From CAYYYG01 sp964591375 (lineage in GTDB: Bacteria; Patescibacteriota; Microgenomatia; UBA1406; GWC2-37-13): 41,818 nucleotides of DNA. Below, piece by piece: positions 30,370 through 38,409 of this stretch. The position numbers were made by a program, and so were the translations under genes. Below the pieces are notes generated by a model that worked only from the letters and a program-made list of their open reading frames with translations, was not told the origin of the DNA and did no database searches. The stretch is from assembly GCA_964591375.1 (NCBI GenBank), contig CAZQAU010000018.1, positions 1-41,818 on the forward strand, given 5' to 3'. How positions within the stretch are numbered: the first letter of the stretch is position 1; each line of letters begins with the position of its first letter.

Positions 30370-31027
30370 AAAATTTATTTTTTACTGAAAGATTCATAAA
30401 TGCCACTGATATTAACGCTGTTCCAATACCCAGTAAACAACCAGCTATAACATCGGTTGTCCAGTGTTGTCCCATGGCAACTTTTGCCAGAGCAACGAGA
30501 CCCGCAGCCAACAACACTATTCCCATAATCCCTATCTTAATAAATAAAGGAAATTTTTTTATGCATGCGATAAACATACAGATAAGAACTGCAAAAAAGA
30601 ATGCGCGCAGACTATGACCTGATGGATATGAATTACCTTCGGCTACATAATTAGCGGGAAACCATACATTATTCTGATTCTGTAATTTGTAAAACATAAA
30701 CGGAGGTGGAGGTTGCGACAGAATGAGTTTACCTATGAGTTCAAGCAAATGGGCTCCAACATAAGTGCCCATTACAATAATCATCTGCCACCATTGGCGT
30801 AGCATTATAAGAAACAATATAATAAGACCGGTGATGATTTCGAAACGAGGAAATTCACCAATTAATTCCAAATAACGATACCCTCTTTGAGGAATATGAT
30901 CTTGTATTTTGACCGTCATGTTAAAATCAAATGCTCTGAGGTTATCGCTCCTTACTAAAAAGGTAAAAATAAAAAAAAGCGCAACAAATATAAGTCCTGT
31001 AACGAGGGTATATAGTCTACTTTTCAT
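30323..31027 (-). CDS. PAP2-family membrane phosphatase
   Basis: 234 residues, six hydrophobic helices. PAP2 motifs: K100 with QPPPP (domain 1, where Arg-Pro is usual), PSGHS at 135-139 (domain 2) and GQHWTTD (H188, D192; domain 3). The catalytic His residues are kept, while Arg to Gln and Arg to Lys changes occur in the phosphate pocket. Likely substrates are lipid or undecaprenyl phosphates at the membrane. The 3' end is convergent with and overlaps the MGMT gene. Confidence 0.9.
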   Translation of the reverse strand: MKSRLYTLVTGLIFVALFFIFTFLVRSDNLRAFDFNMTVKIQDHIPQRGYRYLELIGEFPRFEIITGLIILFLIMLRQWWQMIIVMGTYVGAHLLELIGKLILSQPPPPFMFYKLQNQNNVWFPANYVAEGNSYPSGHSLRAFFFAVLICMFIACIKKFPLFIKIGIMGIVLLAAGLVALAKVAMGQHWTTDVIAGCLLGIGTALISVAFMNLSVKNKFFKKIWTAAATETQKD

Positions 31028-31060
31028 ACATATAGTTTACATCATTAGGAATGATAGCCG

Positions 31061-31069
31061 TGCTATAAT
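31061..31069 (+). promoter_or_regulatory. Extended -10 (TGCTATAAT), leaderless promoter
   Basis: TG-C-TATAAT ends exactly 6 nt before the ATG at 31076. Confidence 0.7.
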
Positions 31070-31075
31070 TTCTTC

Positions 31076-31612
31076 ATGACGATCGATAAGACAAATACAC
31101 CGGACGAAATAATTGACCTTGTTAATGAACGAGATGAGGTAATAGGGCAGACTACAAAAGGAGAAGCCAACGCGAATCCAAATTTATATCATCGTGAAGT
31201 GGCGATTATTTTATATGATGATCATAATCGAATAGTCTTTCAGCAACGTAGCCGTAAAAAAGTGGTAAGCCCACTTGAATGGTCTATTAGCTGTGAAGGT
31301 CATATTCCTTCAGGCTTATCCATTGAAGAAGGTGCAAGAAGAGAACTGAGAGAGGAATTAGATTTAACTATTCCACTTCAATTTATTGAAAAAGAACTCC
31401 ATAAATTTAATAATGAAACGCATTTCACATATTGGTTTATGGGAAAATATAATGGTGAGCCTATCACTATAGAACAAGAAGAGGTGGAACAAGTCAGATT
31501 ATTATCTGAATATGAAATGGAAGAAATGCTCGCAGAAGGTTCTAAATTTGGTACGCATTCTTTAAATTCCGCACGACGTTTTTGGAAAAATGAATTTAAT
31601 ACTATAGAATAA
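31076..31612 (+). CDS. Nudix hydrolase (IPP-isomerase-like branch)
   Basis: 178 residues. It opens with DEIIDLVNERDEVIGQTTKGEA, and its Nudix box lies in GHIPSGLSIEEGARRELREELDL. The N-terminal 'DxVxExD' and 'HRxVAIILYD' pattern is that of YfcD-like and IPP-isomerase-like Nudix proteins. It most likely hydrolyses a nucleoside-diphosphate derivative; isomerase activity is less likely, since the isomerase Cys is not seen. A hypothetical gene follows 4 bp downstream. Confidence 0.93.
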   Translation: MTIDKTNTPDEIIDLVNERDEVIGQTTKGEANANPNLYHREVAIILYDDHNRIVFQQRSRKKVVSPLEWSISCEGHIPSGLSIEEGARRELREELDLTIPLQFIEKELHKFNNETHFTYWFMGKYNGEPITIEQEEVEQVRLLSEYEMEEMLAEGSKFGTHSLNSARRFWKNEFNTIE

Positions 31613-31616
31613 TAAA

Positions 31617-31904
31617 ATGAGTACGCCGACGTATGAGAAAGGAACCATTAAGGTAGTATGGATAGAAGACAATATTTATGAGATTCATTCTCAAATGTTT
31701 GATGACGAAAAAAAAGCTGCAGAATTCGCTCAGAAAAAAAAAGAGTACATAATTTTTTCGTTAATAAAACAGAAAAATATGGAAGAATTTTCATGGAAAA
31801 TTCTTCCATACGGTAATCATAAAATTTATTTAATGTTGCTTCGTAATTATCATCGTTATAAAGGAAGTTTCTACAAAATAGTAAAAAAAATTTTCGGAAT
31901 TTAA
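31617..31904 (+). CDS. Hypothetical protein downstream of the Nudix gene
   Basis: 95 residues: KGTIKVVWIEDNIYEIHSQM, then a Lys-rich helix (DEKKAAEFAQKKKEY), then ILPYGNHKIYLMLLRNYHRY and a basic C-terminus (KIVKKIFGI). No family is recognised. It starts 4 bp after the Nudix stop and ends at a terminator, so it is the second gene of a two-gene operon. Confidence 0.72.
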   Translation: MSTPTYEKGTIKVVWIEDNIYEIHSQMFDDEKKAAEFAQKKKEYIIFSLIKQKNMEEFSWKILPYGNHKIYLMLLRNYHRYKGSFYKIVKKIFGI

Positions 31905-31931
31905 AAAGGCAGCCTTTTTAAGCTGCCTTTT
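31903..31931 (+). terminator. Rho-independent terminator
   Basis: AAAAGGCAGC pairs with GCTGCCTTTT around CTTTTTAA. It overlaps the TAA of the preceding gene and faces the KGG gene, so it can serve both strands. Confidence 0.9.
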
Positions 31932-31957
31932 ATAGCTTTGTTCTTTGCATAGTATTG

Positions 31958-32188
31958 TTAACTTTTATGCCACCGTGCGTGAGCTCCCATTTTACCTAAC
32001 CTGCCGCTTTTAACATCTTCAGCCTGTGCCCGTGCTTCGCCTCCTTTGTGAGCTGCACGAATGGTGCGTGGATCACCAGCCTCAAATTTTGTCGGAGATG
32101 CTCGTCCGCCTTTTTGACCAATCGCTGATACTTTATCTTCAGGCATAGATGCAAATCCCCGACGGCTTTTCTGAATTGATTTGTTCAT
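31958..32188 (-). CDS. KGG-repeat stress protein
   Basis: 76 residues with repeated KGG/GG motifs: RRGFASMPEDKVSAIGQKGG, TIRAAHKGGEAR and LGKMGAHARWHKS. This is the Con-10/GsiB/YciG-type family of small hydrophilic stress proteins, induced by starvation or desiccation in other bacteria. A strong Shine-Dalgarno (AAAGGAGGT) precedes the ATG, unlike most neighbours. Confidence 0.9.
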   Translation of the reverse strand: MNKSIQKSRRGFASMPEDKVSAIGQKGGRASPTKFEAGDPRTIRAAHKGGEARAQAEDVKSGRLGKMGAHARWHKS

Positions 32189-32289
32189 ATTATTAACCTC
32201 CTTTCCATTATATTTCTCTATAATAACTTTCTAACGTAAAAACAGAAGAGGAATGAAGTAAGGTTTTGGTAAATTAAAGGCAAGTATTG

Positions 32290-33051
32290 TTATACAATAG
32301 GAAAGGCGTTTGCGTCTGAAAATTCACCAATATGTGTTCTTTTAATATTATATGCTATAGCTCCTGTACCGATTTTAGAGCCCAGATCGTGCACTATTCC
32401 TCGAACATATGTACCGCTTGAACACTGTATCTTTAACTTTACTGTAAAAAGAGATTGATCATTTTGAAGATGCTTTTTCCATTGTTGAATTATTGAATCC
32501 TGTCTAAAATTGCCAATAACCTGAGATATTCCATCTATTGCAAACTGAGAAAACATTGAGAGTTTTATAAAGTCACTTTTCAAAAGATTAATGTCGTAAA
32601 TTTCTATCTTCTTCTTAGGAATTGGGATATCTATTCGATTTTGGCGTGCCCAATAATATAGTGGTTTTCCTTCAAATCTGGCAGATGAAAATATCGGATA
32701 TTTTTGTTCTTGTCTGCCGATTAGGGTGGGGACTATTTCCAATATCATGGGCAGGATGTTTTTTTTTGATTCCTGAATTTGTTTATTTATGATGCCCATA
32801 TAATCATATGTATCAGTAGTAAATCCAAAGAGCGCATCGCATGTATATATCTTTGGTAAGAGTTCATATTTTTTTCTCAATTTGTTTTCTTCATTTATTA
32901 AAATCAGTAGTAATCCTTCTGCCAACGGATCTAGTCGGCCTGCGTAACCAAGTACTGCAGATTTATATTTGGGATACTTCTTGCGAAATAAATCGATTGC
33001 TTGTAGTGGTGTGCAATAGGGAGGTTTATATATTATTTTTATAAGATCCAT
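32290..33051 (-). CDS. truB: tRNA pseudouridine(55) synthase
   Basis: 253 residues. It makes pseudouridine 55 in the T-loop of tRNAs. The catalytic motif is GYAGRLDPLAEGLLLI with D41; the usual form is G-x-x-G-T-L-D-P, so Arg replaces Thr. Later motifs include KYPIFSSARFEGKPLYYWAR and CSSGTYVRGIVHDLG. It lacks a PUA domain, which fits the short length. The N-terminus MDLIKIIYKPPYCTPLQAI replaces the usual V-x-K-P-x-G-x-T-S loop. Confidence 0.92.
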   Translation of the reverse strand: MDLIKIIYKPPYCTPLQAIDLFRKKYPKYKSAVLGYAGRLDPLAEGLLLILINEENKLRKKYELLPKIYTCDALFGFTTDTYDYMGIINKQIQESKKNILPMILEIVPTLIGRQEQKYPIFSSARFEGKPLYYWARQNRIDIPIPKKKIEIYDINLLKSDFIKLSMFSQFAIDGISQVIGNFRQDSIIQQWKKHLQNDQSLFTVKLKIQCSSGTYVRGIVHDLGSKIGTGAIAYNIKRTHIGEFSDANAFPIV

Positions 33052-33089
33052 ATTTTTATCAATTCTACTTGATAATTTAGTTTTGACTA

Positions 33090-33098
33090 TGATGTAAT
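33090..33098 (+). promoter_or_regulatory. Extended -10 (TGATGTAAT), leaderless promoter
   Basis: TG-A-TGTAAT ends 6 nt before the ATG at 33105. Confidence 0.5.
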
Positions 33099-33104
33099 AG
33101 ATAT

Positions 33105-33899
33105 ATGCGGAGTATATTTTCAGTGGGGTTATATAAAAAATTTTTGTTCCTGCTACTCGTTATTATGTCTGCTTGGACGTTATATCTTACGATAGTATCT
33201 CAAAAACAAAGTTTTCTAAATTATTCTTATAATAGTGGTTTGGGCATATTATATCTTGCCGGAATGATACCTGCATTACATTTTTTTTTACAAAGAAATA
33301 ATGATTCCATTACGAGTAAAATTTTTTTGTATTTTGGTATAGGCCAACTAGTATGGGCGTTGGGAGCTTTCTCATGGTTGTATTATAATTCAGTTTTAAG
33401 TATTGAGATGCCTTATCCTTCGGCAGCAGACATTTTATTTTTTGCATTCAATCTATTTACGGGTTTAGCATGTTGGTATTTACTCAAAAAAATGAAAATA
33501 ACTATTACTGCTTCGCGAGTAATTACTCCATTTTTAGCTATTTTTTTGATTTATATACTGGGAGCCTTTTTATTGACTTGGCAGGAACTCACATCAGGTT
33601 CTCTGCTTGAAGTTTTCATAAATTTTATGTATCCGATCTGTGATGCATTCTTATTTGCATTAGCATTTGTAATTTTTAATAATCAAGAAAAGTGGAATAT
33701 AGGTGTTTTATATCTTGTAGTAGGGCTATTAATTCAAGTTATTGGTGATATTATGTACTCAATTCTTGATGCTTTAGGCACATACTGGAATGGCAGCACA
33801 CCAGATTTATTATATGCAGTAAGTGGTTTCTTTTTAGGCATGTCTATTCTATATCTACAGCAATATTTTTCTCAAGAAAGTAATCAGTCTTTAAGTTGA
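33105..33899 (+). CDS. Polytopic membrane protein, sensor-domain-like without effector
   Basis: 264 residues, about eight helices (10-30, 43-61, 72-92, 105-124, 135-156, 165-188, 195-220, 231-250). The segment PYPSAADILFFAFNLFTGLA resembles the Y-P-S-x-A-D motif in membrane N-domains of some diguanylate cyclases and kinases, but no cytosolic output domain follows. It could act through a partner protein. The 3' end overlaps the convergent msrA by 16 bp. Confidence 0.68.
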   Translation: MRSIFSVGLYKKFLFLLLVIMSAWTLYLTIVSQKQSFLNYSYNSGLGILYLAGMIPALHFFLQRNNDSITSKIFLYFGIGQLVWALGAFSWLYYNSVLSIEMPYPSAADILFFAFNLFTGLACWYLLKKMKITITASRVITPFLAIFLIYILGAFLLTWQELTSGSLLEVFINFMYPICDAFLFALAFVIFNNQEKWNIGVLYLVVGLLIQVIGDIMYSILDALGTYWNGSTPDLLYAVSGFFLGMSILYLQQYFSQESNQSLS

Positions 33900-34426
33900 G
33901 ATGAATATTTTTCAAGAAAGTGAGCTATTTTAGGAGCAATGACTATTTGGCAGTAAGGCTGTTGTGGGTTAACTGCGAAATAATTTTGATGATATGTCTC
34001 AGCATTATAAAATTTATCTAGTTCTTGTATCTCGGTAACTATCGGTTTATTAAATTCTCCCGAGTTACTGATAGTCTGTAAAGATTCTTCTGCAATCTTC
34101 TTTTGTTCGGAAGTTGTATATAAAATAATCGATCTGTACTGCGTTCCTGTATCTGCCCCTTGCTTATTGAGACTGCAGGGATCGTGAGTATGCCAGAATA
34201 TATCAAGCAGAGTTTCATATGGTATGATGGTGGGATCAAAGACTATTTCTATAACTTCTGCATGCCCTGTGTCTCCTTGGGATACTTGATCATAAGTTGG
34301 ATTGATGACTTTTCCACCCGCGTAGCCAGGTTTTACGGATATAACACCTTTTAGCTTAAGAAATATGGCTTCTGTGCACCAAAAACACCCTCCTCCTAAC
34401 ACTGCTGTTTCATGTTTTTGCATCAT
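33884..34426 (-). CDS. msrA: Peptide-methionine (S)-S-oxide reductase
   Basis: 180 residues. It reduces the S-epimer of methionine sulfoxide. The catalytic motif is GGGCFWCTEA (C14). Family motifs YAGG, GHAEVIEIVFDP and EIQELDKFYNAETYHQNYF are present. The start ATG overlaps the msrB stop in an ATGA arrangement (34423-34426), indicating translational coupling. An upstream start at 34468 would add 14 residues read out of msrB and is not needed. Confidence 0.95.
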   Translation of the reverse strand: MMQKHETAVLGGGCFWCTEAIFLKLKGVISVKPGYAGGKVINPTYDQVSQGDTGHAEVIEIVFDPTIIPYETLLDIFWHTHDPCSLNKQGADTGTQYRSIILYTTSEQKKIAEESLQTISNSGEFNKPIVTEIQELDKFYNAETYHQNYFAVNPQQPYCQIVIAPKIAHFLEKYSSQLKD

Positions 34427-34794
34427 TTCTTTGAGGGGATAAATTTTATAGAAATAGAATTTACACAATGACGAGTGTTTTTAGGTGTGTAACCTTCACC
34501 TGTAAAAACATGACCTAAATGTCCACCACACTTCGTACAAATTATTTCGGTCCGACTACCATCGGCATCTGGTATGTGAGTTACAGCACCGGGTATTTCT
34601 TCATCAAAACTTGGCCAGCCGCATCCCGAATGGAATTTACTTTTTGAATTATATAACGCTGCGTTACAGCGGCGGCAAATATATGTTCCTTCATCGAATA
34701 ATGTGTCATACTCGCCTGTATAGGGCGCTTCTGTTGCTTTATGGAGAATTACTTCTTCTTCATCTGGAGTCAATGTATTATATTCTGTTGGCAT
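34423..34794 (-). CDS. msrB: Peptide-methionine (R)-S-oxide reductase
   Basis: 123 residues. It reduces the R-epimer of methionine sulfoxide. The zinc site is C40-x2-C43 and C86-x2-C89, and the catalytic cysteine is C110 (RHCVNS). HSGCGWPSFD and GHLGHVF are typical. It is translated first and coupled to msrA. The two together repair both sulfoxide forms after oxidative stress. TATAAA seven bases upstream suggests a leaderless start. Confidence 0.96.
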   Translation of the reverse strand: MPTEYNTLTPDEEEVILHKATEAPYTGEYDTLFDEGTYICRRCNAALYNSKSKFHSGCGWPSFDEEIPGAVTHIPDADGSRTEIICTKCGGHLGHVFTGEGYTPKNTRHCVNSISIKFIPSKK

Positions 34795-34801
34795 ATAGTA
34801 T

Positions 34802-34807
34802 TTTATA
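34802..34807 (-). promoter_or_regulatory. -10 box (TATAAA) of msrB-msrA
   Basis: TATAAA on the minus strand ends 7 nt before the msrB ATG. Confidence 0.45.
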
Positions 34808-34873
34808 CTGGTGAGTAATGATTATGCAATCGCGTATAATCTACAACAGACTTTGTCTGAGACGTCTGTAGAC

Positions 34874-34882
34874 TGCTATAAT
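34874..34882 (+). promoter_or_regulatory. Extended -10 (TGCTATAAT), leaderless promoter
   Basis: TG-C-TATAAT ends exactly 6 nt before the ATG at 34889. It lies inside the longer frame that begins with GTG at 34811, so the true start is 34889. Confidence 0.7.
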
Positions 34883-34888
34883 GCCTGT

Positions 34889-36598
34889 ATGCAACGAGTA
34901 ATTCGATATATTACAAACGATATATATACTAAGAAAGTAGGAATCTTATTGGTGTCACTTGCTTTATTGAATACAATACTGTTAATTTATCCAAATTATC
35001 TCTTTGAGTGTGCAGATAATACGTGTGGTTTAAGCATGGTAGATACATATTTTCATGATGCCTTATGGCATGTGGGTATTTCTGCTTCTTCGTTTAAACA
35101 ATTTCCTTATCGTATGCCAATATTCTCCGGCTATTCTCTGCAAGGATATCACTATCTGTTTGATTGGATGATTTTTATTTTTGGAACGATGGGTATCCCT
35201 TATTTATTGTTATATTGGTGGATTAGTCCGATTCTATATACATGTTTAATGACATATCTTTGTATAAAACTCGGAAATAAAATTTCTGATAATCCTTTAT
35301 TTACCGGCATTTTGCTGTTTTTTATATATTTTGCCGGTACTTTCAGTTTTATTGCCAATCTTATTATGAAGGGAAGCGCATTTGGATATGGTGTTTCATC
35401 TTTGGCTCATGCAAGTACGACTGTATTATATCCGACAGTCGCGTATTCATATTGTCTCATTGTGGGAGTTATGATTGTCTTGATGAAAAAAAAACTTATA
35501 TTTCGTGATCATATTATTTTGGGAATTTTATTATTCATTTGTATGGGAATTAAGTTTTATGCGGGGATAACTCTTATGATAATGCTGGGAGTATTTGAAT
35601 TATTACAATGTTTTCAATTATGGAGTAAAAGTAAAATTCATTTTTTTCATGTCATCACCACAACAGTTGCTACATTACTTGTTTATGCTTTGTTTTTGAT
35701 ATTGGCTTTACTTGTGTTTTACGAGTTTCCCCGTTCTTTACAACATGAAGCAGTATTTTCCTGGGCTCCACTAGCTTCCGTTCATGGTGTAATAGAAGAT
35801 CCATATATTTATGGTATGGCCGATTTAGTTCTAGCCAGACAAACTTTATATGCACATGGTATTTCACCTCGACTAATTGCTATCGAAAGCTTTAGTATCG
35901 TACTTTTTTTGTTTCATCATTTTGGTACCAGATTACTAGGATTGGTATTTCTAACATGGCTTTTATTTAAAAAACGTGCTAACAAAATAGATATTGCTTC
36001 TTGGATAGCAGTAGTTGTAACGACATTTTTAAGTATGGTTCTAGTTCAAAGAGGAGAACAGTGGTGGAATTCGATGCAATTTTTATATTACGCCACATTT
36101 TTATCGGCTATCTATACAGCACGCTTTATTTATGAATTAACAAAATCTTATAAAAAGTATCGTTTAGTAATTTTGATTGTTATTTTTTTTCTTACTATCC
36201 CAAATACCCTTGAAAAAGTACAGGAAATGTATAAAACAAAAAAAAGGGCTATTTCTTATGCAGAACTGGAAGCTTTATCATTTCTTAAGAAAAAGTCAGA
36301 CGGATTGGTTTTGTCTGTTCCTATGATGCCCGATACTGCCTATATCGCGGCTTTTACCAGCAAGCAGACATATTTTTCCGACGAACAAATGTTACGAAAT
36401 ACCGGAGTCTCATTTCAAAAGCGCAAAGAATATTTATTAAAAAAAGAGGATATAGACCTTAATTTTGTTAAAGCTCGTTATATATATATGATTAAATCTG
36501 CTGTGGAATATCCATTATTATTGCGGAAAGCAAAAGAAACAGGATATATCTTTGTATTTAAGAATAAAGAGATAGTAATCATGGAAAAACGAATTTAG
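34889..36598 (+). CDS. Large polytopic membrane protein, GT-C-like
   Basis: About 569 residues with at least ten hydrophobic helices in the first 470 and a soluble C-terminal domain of about 100. The first external loop has VDTYFHDALWHVGISAS, which recalls the Asp-containing first loop of GT-C glycosyltransferases that use lipid-linked sugars. No exact family is recognised, so transferase activity is inference. The longer GTG-started frame (34811) begins with 26 hydrophilic residues that contain the promoter. Confidence 0.72.
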   Translation: MQRVIRYITNDIYTKKVGILLVSLALLNTILLIYPNYLFECADNTCGLSMVDTYFHDALWHVGISASSFKQFPYRMPIFSGYSLQGYHYLFDWMIFIFGTMGIPYLLLYWWISPILYTCLMTYLCIKLGNKISDNPLFTGILLFFIYFAGTFSFIANLIMKGSAFGYGVSSLAHASTTVLYPTVAYSYCLIVGVMIVLMKKKLIFRDHIILGILLFICMGIKFYAGITLMIMLGVFELLQCFQLWSKSKIHFFHVITTTVATLLVYALFLILALLVFYEFPRSLQHEAVFSWAPLASVHGVIEDPYIYGMADLVLARQTLYAHGISPRLIAIESFSIVLFLFHHFGTRLLGLVFLTWLLFKKRANKIDIASWIAVVVTTFLSMVLVQRGEQWWNSMQFLYYATFLSAIYTARFIYELTKSYKKYRLVILIVIFFLTIPNTLEKVQEMYKTKKRAISYAELEALSFLKKKSDGLVLSVPMMPDTAYIAAFTSKQTYFSDEQMLRNTGVSFQKRKEYLLKKEDIDLNFVKARYIYMIKSAVEYPLLLRKAKETGYIFVFKNKEIVIMEKRI

Positions 36599-36602
36599 TA
36601 TC

Positions 36603-36611
36603 TGGTATAAT
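36603..36611 (+). promoter_or_regulatory. Extended -10 (TGGTATAAT), leaderless promoter
   Basis: TG-G-TATAAT ends 7 nt before the ATG at 36619. Confidence 0.65.
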
Positions 36612-36618
36612 CCTGAAT

Positions 36619-37407
36619 ATGAAATATTATGCTCGGTTGTGTGGATTACTGGCGATTTTTATCTTGACATTGGGCGTCCTGATGGCTATTTATGTATATA
36701 AAAATGAAACAGCCCCGATGATTATTCAAACAGTACCACCAGCGATCGTTCTTCCTTCATCAACTGGCAAAAAAACTATTAATGAAGAAGAAAACCTGAA
36801 AATGACAGGGGAGCGTGACCGAGTGACTTTTGTAAAAGTACAGCTAAAGAAATACCCGCAGTTACAACAAGAAATAAATACTGAGAATATAACACGTGTT
36901 TATACTACCAGTGCCCGGTCAGGAGTATCGTATTTTTCAGGCGGTATTGCGTGGTTGGTTGAAGTAAAAGATGCTCAAAAATTCGGCATGTATTCATATT
37001 ATTTAGTGCATTCTGAGTTACAAAAGAAACTAGTCTTCGTAGGTAGCGATCAAGCAACTCATCAGACAGAGGCTCCTTGTCAGGTAGATATATTAAAACA
37101 GCTGCAAGGGTATATTGTATTGTCCGGATTTTGTGAGGGATATGGTAATGGAGGAAAAAAATTCACTTCTGTTTATAAAATTGAAAATGGAGAAAAAGTA
37201 ATGTTATCGTCTTTGTCCCAAGAAAAAAATATAGTATCCAACCAGGGTAATGCATTAGGAAAATTAGCTGGTATCTACGGGGTGAGTAATCCTACTTTAA
37301 TGATTAATTACAGCGGCCTGAGAGAAAATACAGAATCAGAAATTTCTGCTATTGGTTATTTTGATCTAAAAACAGGGAAAATGGAAGATTTAATTATTAT
37401 AGAGTAA
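36619..37407 (+). CDS. Hypothetical exported or membrane-anchored protein
   Basis: 262 residues. The N-terminal hydrophobic helix (7-27, LCGLLAIFILTLGVLMAIYV) is an uncleaved anchor or signal. The rest is soluble, with a beta-rich stretch (about 90-250). Two cysteines occur (CQVDIL and GFCEGYGNG), which could pair outside the cell. No family is recognised. It ends directly where the convergent Nudix gene ends. Confidence 0.72.
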   Translation: MKYYARLCGLLAIFILTLGVLMAIYVYKNETAPMIIQTVPPAIVLPSSTGKKTINEEENLKMTGERDRVTFVKVQLKKYPQLQQEINTENITRVYTTSARSGVSYFSGGIAWLVEVKDAQKFGMYSYYLVHSELQKKLVFVGSDQATHQTEAPCQVDILKQLQGYIVLSGFCEGYGNGGKKFTSVYKIENGEKVMLSSLSQEKNIVSNQGNALGKLAGIYGVSNPTLMINYSGLRENTESEISAIGYFDLKTGKMEDLIIIE

Positions 37408-37893
37408 TTAGCTTGTCTCCAAAGTAAACTGGGTCATATGGTTGCCCTTGTCATAGGTAGCTTTATAGGAAATAACTTTTTTTGTACCGTCAAATAGATA
37501 CTCACTTATTTCATGGAGTTCTGCCAGCAGATTTGGTAATTTTTTTATTTCATCCAGGGTTACCCACTTGAATTGGCCATCTGTAATATTAGGTTTTAAA
37601 TCACCATGGTCATAATCTGCCATTACTAGATGGAAGTGAAATTCTGTATCCAGATCCCCGATATATGCGGTACCGATCGCTTTAACATGTAGATTTTTAA
37701 TTTCTAAACCAGTTTCTTCCCGCACCTCGCGTCGTGCACATTCGAAAAGACCTTCACCTGCTTCCTGGTGGCCTCCGGGTGCCATCCAAACATCTGGCAT
37801 GATTTTTTTACTAGGATGCCTATGAAGCATCAAATATTGATTATTTTTTTTCACAAAACATTCCAAAGTTATTGCAATGTTTCTTTTTGTCAT
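37408..37893 (-). CDS. Nudix hydrolase
   Basis: 161 residues. The Nudix box is GGHQEAGEGLFECARREVREETGLEI (G-x5-E-x7-REVREETGL), fully canonical. ITLECFVKKNNQYLMLHR at the start and WVTLDEIKKLPNLLAELHEI at the end are typical of the MutT/8-oxo-dGTPase-like branch, though the substrate is unproven. An extended -10 (TGAGATAAT) sits six bases before the ATG. Confidence 0.94.
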   Translation of the reverse strand: MTKRNIAITLECFVKKNNQYLMLHRHPSKKIMPDVWMAPGGHQEAGEGLFECARREVREETGLEIKNLHVKAIGTAYIGDLDTEFHFHLVMADYDHGDLKPNITDGQFKWVTLDEIKKLPNLLAELHEISEYLFDGTKKVISYKATYDKGNHMTQFTLETS

Positions 37894-37899
37894 ATTACG

Positions 37900-37908
37900 A
37901 TTATCTCA
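37900..37908 (-). promoter_or_regulatory. Extended -10 (TGAGATAAT), leaderless promoter
   Basis: TG-A-GATAAT on the minus strand ends 6 nt before the Nudix ATG at 37893. Confidence 0.6.
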
Positions 37909-37946
37909 TATAATATATGGTTTTATATAGTACAATACCCTAAGAT

Positions 37947-38297
37947 ATGGCAGGCGATTATAAACAAAGAAAAAACAGTAAACCTTCACCTTTCGGCCGA
38001 TATTTTCGGTATCTTGAAGATATTGATGGTGAATGGAAAGCAACCAGCGAATATGGCTCGATTTTAATATTGTCTTTAGTTGAAGAGATAGGAGAGATGT
38101 CACGTGCATATCTGGCAGAACATGGCAGAAAACCACATAATATTGCTGCACAAAACGATGAGACATATGAACAGGAGCTGGGAGACATAATTGTATCAAT
38201 ACTTAGATTTGCACGAATAAAAAATATTGATCTCAATAAACGAATCATGTATTCATTAGCCAAGATCAAACGCCGTCGTTCTCAACCGAAAGTTTAA
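37947..38297 (+). CDS. MazG-like nucleotide pyrophosphohydrolase
   Basis: 116 residues, all-alpha. The MazG metal motifs are seen: SLVEEIGEMSRAYL (E-E-x-x-E) and QELGDIIVSILRFA (E-L-x-D). Members hydrolyse non-canonical or excess NTPs to NMP and pyrophosphate. It is divergent from the Nudix gene and separated by 53 bp. Both are 'house-cleaning' enzymes and may share regulation. TACAAT lies ten bases before the ATG. Confidence 0.88.
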   Translation: MAGDYKQRKNSKPSPFGRYFRYLEDIDGEWKATSEYGSILILSLVEEIGEMSRAYLAEHGRKPHNIAAQNDETYEQELGDIIVSILRFARIKNIDLNKRIMYSLAKIKRRRSQPKV

Positions 38298-38353
38298 TTT
38301 TATCTGCTATTAGCCTACTGCTATAGTTTAATTAGTATCAATCACTTATGGTA

Positions 38354-38369
38354 TGTGAGCAAGATCACA
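38354..38369 (+). promoter_or_regulatory. Crp/Fnr-type operator, perfect TGTGA-N6-TCACA
   Basis: TGTGA-GCAAGA-TCACA upstream of the crp/fnr-like gene. With -10 TATCAT (38391-38396) its centre is at about -41.5, the classical class II activator position. Confidence 0.75.
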
Positions 38370-38390
38370 TCAATTCAAACAAAAAACATG

Positions 38391-38396
38391 TATCAT
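38391..38396 (+). promoter_or_regulatory. -10 box (TATCAT) of the Crp/Fnr gene
   Basis: TATCAT, with transcription expected at about 38403 and the ATG at 38410, so a leader of only about 7 nt. Confidence 0.5.
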
Positions 38397-38409
38397 CGTT
38401 AATGATTTT

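Noticed and set aside
34811..34888. GTG-started N-terminal extension of the GT-C-like protein
   Set aside because: The 26 extra residues contain an extended -10 (TGCTATAAT) exactly six bases before the internal ATG.
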